From Mycolicibacterium peregrinum (GTDB lineage: Bacteria > Actinomycetota > Actinomycetes > Mycobacteriales > Mycobacteriaceae): 64,000 nucleotides of DNA. Positions 60,951 through 64,000 of the stretch are shown here, one piece after another (position 1 is the first letter of the stretch; every line of letters begins with the position of its first letter). The notes under the pieces are model-generated. The model was given only the letters and a program-made list of their open reading frames with translations. It searched no databases and was not told the origin of the DNA. The position numbers and the translations under genes were made by a program. The stretch covers positions 62,001 to 126,000 of the forward strand of contig NZ_LZSO01000039.1 of assembly GCF_001665785.1 (NCBI RefSeq). Reading direction: 5' to 3'.

Positions 60951-62291
60951 ATGAGACCGCTGTCCCGGATCTTCCGCCGCACCCCCTCGTTGCGGACCCG
61001 GGTCGCGTTCGCCACCGCCATCGGCGCGGCCATTGTCGTCGTCATCGTCGGCACCATCGTGTGGGTCGGCATCACCAACGACCGCAAGGAACGCCTGGAC
61101 CGTCGTCTCGACGAGGCCGCAGGCTTCGCCATCCCGTTCCTGCCCCGCGGGCTCGGTGAAATCCCCCGCTCCCCCAGCGATCAGGACGCGGTCATCACCG
61201 TGCGCCAGGCCGGAAACGTCTCGTCGAACTCGAACGTCATCCTGCCCGAGCTGCCCGACGGATACGCCGACACCTACATCGACGGCGTGCGCTGGCGGGT
61301 CCGCACCGTACAGATCCCCGCCCCCGGCCCGATGTGGGTGGCCGTCGGCGCGACCTACGACGCCACCATCGCCGACACCAACAACCTGCATCGCCGGGTG
61401 CTCATCATCTGTGTGTTCGCCGTCGGCGCCGCCACCGTGCTGGGCTGGGTGCTGGCCGCATTCGCGGTCCGACCGCTCAAACGGCTGGCCGAACAGACCC
61501 GCGAGATCGAGGCCGGCGACGAGGCCCCCGACGTCGAAGTCCGCGGCGCCAGCGAGGCCGTCGAGATCGCCGACGCCGTCAACGGCATGCTGCAACGTAT
61601 CTGGAAAGAGCAGGACCGCACCAAGGCCGCGTTGACCTCGGCCCGCGACTTCGCCTCGGTATCCGCACACGAGCTTCGCACCCCGCTCACCGCGATGCGC
61701 ACCAACCTGGAAGTCCTGTCCACCCTCGACCTGGCCGACGACCAGCGCAAGGAAGTGGTCAGCGACGTCATCCGCACCCAGTCACGGATCGAGGCCACCC
61801 TCGGCGCCCTGGAGCGGCTCGCGCAGGGCGAGCTGACCACCACCGACGACCACGTCACCGTCGACATCACCGAACTGCTCGACCGCGCCGCCCACGACGC
61901 CATGCGGGTCTACCCCGACCTCGACGTGTCGCTGGCGCCGTCACCGACCGTCATCATCATCGGGCTGCCCACCGGGCTGCGGCTGGCCGTGGACAACGCG
62001 ATCGCCAACGCCGTGAAGCACGGCGGCGCCACCCGGGTGCAGTTGTCGGCGGTGAGCTCACGGGATGGCGTGGAGATCGCGGTCGACGACGACGGCGTGG
62101 GGGTACCCGAGGAGGAACGCGAAATGGTGTTCGACCGCTTCTCCCGCGGGTCGACGGCATCGCGGTTGGGTTCCGGGCTCGGGCTGGCGCTCGTGGCTCA
62201 ACAGGCCGAACTACACGGCGGCACAGCCACTCTGGAATCGAGCCCACTGGGCGGGGCGCGTCTGTTGTTACGCCTGCCCGGCCCGCACTAG
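60951..62291 (+). CDS. prrB: PrrB sensor histidine kinase
   Basis: A 446-residue membrane histidine kinase: TM1 at about 20-42, an outside sensor region (43-148), TM2 at about 149-172, a HAMP domain, dimerisation helix with H240 in SAHELRTPL, and the ATPase domain with N box (DNAIANAVKHG), DDDGVGVP and GSGLGLALV. It is the cognate kinase of PrrA, 12 bp downstream. The signal sensed is not established. Confidence 0.95.
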   Translation: MRPLSRIFRRTPSLRTRVAFATAIGAAIVVVIVGTIVWVGITNDRKERLDRRLDEAAGFAIPFLPRGLGEIPRSPSDQDAVITVRQAGNVSSNSNVILPELPDGYADTYIDGVRWRVRTVQIPAPGPMWVAVGATYDATIADTNNLHRRVLIICVFAVGAATVLGWVLAAFAVRPLKRLAEQTREIEAGDEAPDVEVRGASEAVEIADAVNGMLQRIWKEQDRTKAALTSARDFASVSAHELRTPLTAMRTNLEVLSTLDLADDQRKEVVSDVIRTQSRIEATLGALERLAQGELTTTDDHVTVDITELLDRAAHDAMRVYPDLDVSLAPSPTVIIIGLPTGLRLAVDNAIANAVKHGGATRVQLSAVSSRDGVEIAVDDDGVGVPEEEREMVFDRFSRGSTASRLGSGLGLALVAQQAELHGGTATLESSPLGGARLLLRLPGPH

Positions 62292-62308
62292 TTGCTTCCT
62301 TCATACGA

Positions 62309-62366
62309 CGAGCAGACGCTTAAGCACCCCGCCGAAGGCGTTTTCGGGTACCTAAGCGTCTGCTCG
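62309..62366. terminator. Shared hairpin between prrB and arfC
   Basis: CGAGCAGACGCTTA (62309-62322) pairs perfectly with TAAGCGTCTGCTCG (62353-62366), with an inner ACCC/GGGT pairing. It lies between convergent genes and can terminate both. Confidence 0.8.
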
Positions 62367-62376
62367 CGCGTACTTT

Positions 62377-63003
62377 CTACTTCTTCTCGCGCTGGGACTT
62401 ACCGCTGTCCCACCGGTTGAAGCCGGCCTTCTCGGCGGATTCCACATCGGCGAACCAGATCTCGGCGATGGTCACCGAGTAGGACGGGCTCTCCGGCGAG
62501 TGATAGAGCATCGAATCCTCGTTGCCCTTGATCAGATACCCCGTCGGCGTTCCCGCACCCGACACCCGGACCGAACCCGCGCCGTACGGCGTCTCCTCGA
62601 CGACCTTGACGTCATCACCTGCTGCCGCGTCGTCAGCAGCCTCGTGGGCGCCACCACCGGAGGCGAACTTGGCCGCCCCTGCCGCACCGGCCGCCGCCGC
62701 ACCCGCCGCCGCGGCACCGGCGCTGGTGACCCTGGGCAGCTTCGTGGTGGGCTCGTCTCCCGAACCGGCCTTCGGCAGCCTGGTCGTCGCGTCATCGGCG
62801 ACAGCCGTTGCACCAGCGGCAGTTCCGCCGGTTGCCGCGGCCTTGGCGGCGGTACCGCCGCCGGTGGCCCCAGTGTCGGGACGTCGCCCGAGGGCGCCGT
62901 ACACCGGCACCTCTCGCTTGACCCGACGCAGGGTCAGCGCCAGCGTCAATACCAGCCCGAGCACGAAGGCCAGAGCCATCAACCACCAGTTCACGTCGCT
63001 CAT
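62377..63003 (-). CDS. arfC: ArfC channel accessory protein
   Basis: A 208-residue protein with an N-terminal TM (residues 5-26), an Ala/Gly-rich linker (about 45-130) and a C-terminal folded part YLIKGNEDSMLYHSPESPSY then VTIAEIWFADVESAEKAGF, the so-called sunset domain pattern. In M. tuberculosis the matching gene Rv0901 belongs to the arfABC operon that supports acid adaptation and ammonia release with OmpATb. Its ATG overlaps the arfB stop. Confidence 0.88.
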   Translation of the reverse strand: MSDVNWWLMALAFVLGLVLTLALTLRRVKREVPVYGALGRRPDTGATGGGTAAKAAATGGTAAGATAVADDATTRLPKAGSGDEPTTKLPRVTSAGAAAAGAAAAGAAGAAKFASGGGAHEAADDAAAGDDVKVVEETPYGAGSVRVSGAGTPTGYLIKGNEDSMLYHSPESPSYSVTIAEIWFADVESAEKAGFNRWDSGKSQREKK

Positions 63004-63155
63004 CGTCGTGCTCCAATCTCGCGAGAGCCGGGAAGTTCGGCGAACGCCTCTTCCTCACTGGTGGGCTTGACGGTCACGACTGAGATCAGCCAGGCCACCA
63101 GCGATCCCACCACGAACGCGAGCAGATACCACAACCATTGGATTACGAAGTCCAT
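63000..63155 (-). CDS. arfB: ArfB small membrane protein
   Basis: A 51-residue protein with one TM helix (about 8-28, WYLLAFVVGSLVAWLISV) and a charged tail (VKPTSEEEAFAELPGSREI). It matches the size and position of M. tuberculosis Rv0900 (ArfB), between arfA (11-bp gap) and arfC (ATGA overlap). Confidence 0.88.
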   Translation of the reverse strand: MDFVIQWLWYLLAFVVGSLVAWLISVVTVKPTSEEEAFAELPGSREIGARR

Positions 63156-63166
63156 GTCGAATCTCC

Positions 63167-64000
63167 CTAGTTGACCGTGATCTCGACGCGGCGGTTCTGC
63201 GCCTTGCCTTCGGGGGTGTCATTGCTGGCAATCGGATTCGCCGAACCCGCGCCCGACGACGTCACGTGATCGGCCGCCAAGCCCTGCGAAACCAGATAGT
63301 CGGCAACGGCTTTCGCGCGGTTACCGCTCAGCGGGACGTTGATGGCGTCATTGCCCGAGCTGTCGGTGTAACCGGTGACAGCCACCTGCGCACCCGCGCA
63401 GGACTTGAGCTTGTCGGCCACCTGCGACAACAGCTGCTGCGAGGCCGGGGCCAGAACGAACCCGTCGGTGCTGAAGTTGATCGGGGTGCGCAGCAGTGCA
63501 CTCACATCGCCCTGTAGCACCGCGCAGGGTCCTGGCGTGCCTCCCTGATTTCCGGGCATACCCGGGGCTGCGGGCGCCGGAGGCGCAGGGGCAGCCGGGG
63601 CTGCGGCGACCTGAATGTTGTTGACGAGCTTGATGTTCGGCCATGCCGACTTGGCAGCCGCCTCCACCGCGTCGCGCACCTGCGGTGACGGGGCGGTACC
63701 GGTCAGCGTCAACGTGTCACCGTCGACACTGAAGTTGAAGTCCGGAATACCCTCGGCTGCGGCGTCGAACACCTTGCCCAGCGCCGCGACATCGGGAGTA
63801 CTCACCCCCGGACGCAAATTCAGATTGTCGATCAAATTGACGTCTGCACCGAACTTTCCGCGCAGCCAGTCCAGCAGCGAGGCCTTGGCATTCGCATCGG
63901 GCAGATCACCGGTGAGGGTGAAATCGTTGCCGTTACGGGCGATCGACAACGGTGCAAACAAAAGGCTGGGCAAATTGACGTTGGGCGCGTTGACGTCCGG
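63167..64000 (-). CDS. arfA: ArfA/OmpATb outer-membrane-associated protein (N-terminus cut)
   Basis: The C-terminal 277 residues are present; the frame is open to the window end. Two BON-type repeats (IARNGNDFTLTGDLPDANAK and FNFSVDGDTLTLTGTAPSP) are followed by a Pro/Ala/Gly-rich linker (with a Cys) and an OmpA-like peptidoglycan-binding domain (GYTDSSGNDAINVPLSGNRAK, EGKAQNRRVEI). This is M. tuberculosis Rv0899. The N-terminal TM and start lie outside the window. Confidence 0.93.
   Translation of the reverse strand, partial: PDVNAPNVNLPSLLFAPLSIARNGNDFTLTGDLPDANAKASLLDWLRGKFGADVNLIDNLNLRPGVSTPDVAALGKVFDAAAEGIPDFNFSVDGDTLTLTGTAPSPQVRDAVEAAAKSAWPNIKLVNNIQVAAAPAAPAPPAPAAPGMPGNQGGTPGPCAVLQGDVSALLRTPINFSTDGFVLAPASQQLLSQVADKLKSCAGAQVAVTGYTDSSGNDAINVPLSGNRAKAVADYLVSQGLAADHVTSSGAGSANPIASNDTPEGKAQNRRVEITVN

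Overview
The window is high-GC actinobacterial DNA and looks like a chromosomal segment of a mycobacterium, probably an environmental fast-growing species. The main evidence is near-identity, as I recall those proteins, to M. tuberculosis PrrA, EchA6, AccD3, CtpE and ArfA/OmpATb, found here in the same relative order. This is supported by frequent GTG/TTG starts, ATGA-type gene overlaps and apparently leaderless promoters. No tRNA, rRNA, insertion sequence, prophage or CRISPR was seen.

Region 1 (1-17.7 kb) is an oxygenase-rich catabolic cluster. A leftward operon encodes SDR, Rieske oxygenase, luciferase-like monooxygenase, Baeyer-Villiger monooxygenase, TauD-type dioxygenase, SDR, CaiB CoA-transferase and an acyl-CoA dehydrogenase. 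A divergent rightward operon encodes an SMP-30-like beta-propeller lactonase, a GntR regulator, two AMP-forming acyl-CoA ligases, an SDR and an LLM oxidoreductase. Two related dyads in the divergent gap look like GntR operators. A Baeyer-Villiger enzyme, a lactonase, CoA ligases and a CoA-transferase together suggest opening of a cyclic ketone or terpenoid-like ring followed by CoA-dependent breakdown; the substrate is unknown.

Region 2 (17.7-28.6 kb) is the most unusual part. Two paralogous polytopic membrane proteins, two very short single-TM proteins and a single-TM protein with an outside domain surround a NorD-like VWA protein and a NorQ-like AAA+ ATPase. Downstream in the same direction lie two P450s, two DapB-like reductases, a VOC protein and a protein of the ERG2/sigma-1-receptor family. 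A TetR gene sits inside the cluster, with matching operators at both promoters. I read this as a candidate undescribed membrane enzyme with a dedicated AAA+/VWA maturase, linked to terpenoid or sterol-like metabolism.

Region 3 (28.6-35.3 kb) is a conserved mycobacterial block: Rv0910- and Rv0909-like pair, ctpE, an Rv0906-like metallo-hydrolase, echA6 and divergent accD3. The matching partners (prrA-prrB and arfABC) appear only at 60.2-64 kb, so about 25 kb is interposed relative to M. tuberculosis.

Region 4 (35.3-60.1 kb) is that interposed stretch. It holds a YhgE/Pip membrane protein with an ATPase-like partner, an M-box Mg2+ riboswitch with two small ORFs ahead of an MgtA-type P-type ATPase, and a decayed heat-shock island (two MerR-type regulators, Hsp20, J-domain protein, gene fragments). 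It continues with a lipoprotein asparaginase, two acyl-CoA synthetases, a GAF-LuxR regulator, an epoxide hydrolase, a DUF1254/DUF1214 protein, a heterodimeric ABC exporter and a third ABC exporter.

Region 5 (60.2-64 kb) carries the prrAB two-component system and the arfA-arfB-arfC operon, arfA being cut by the window end.
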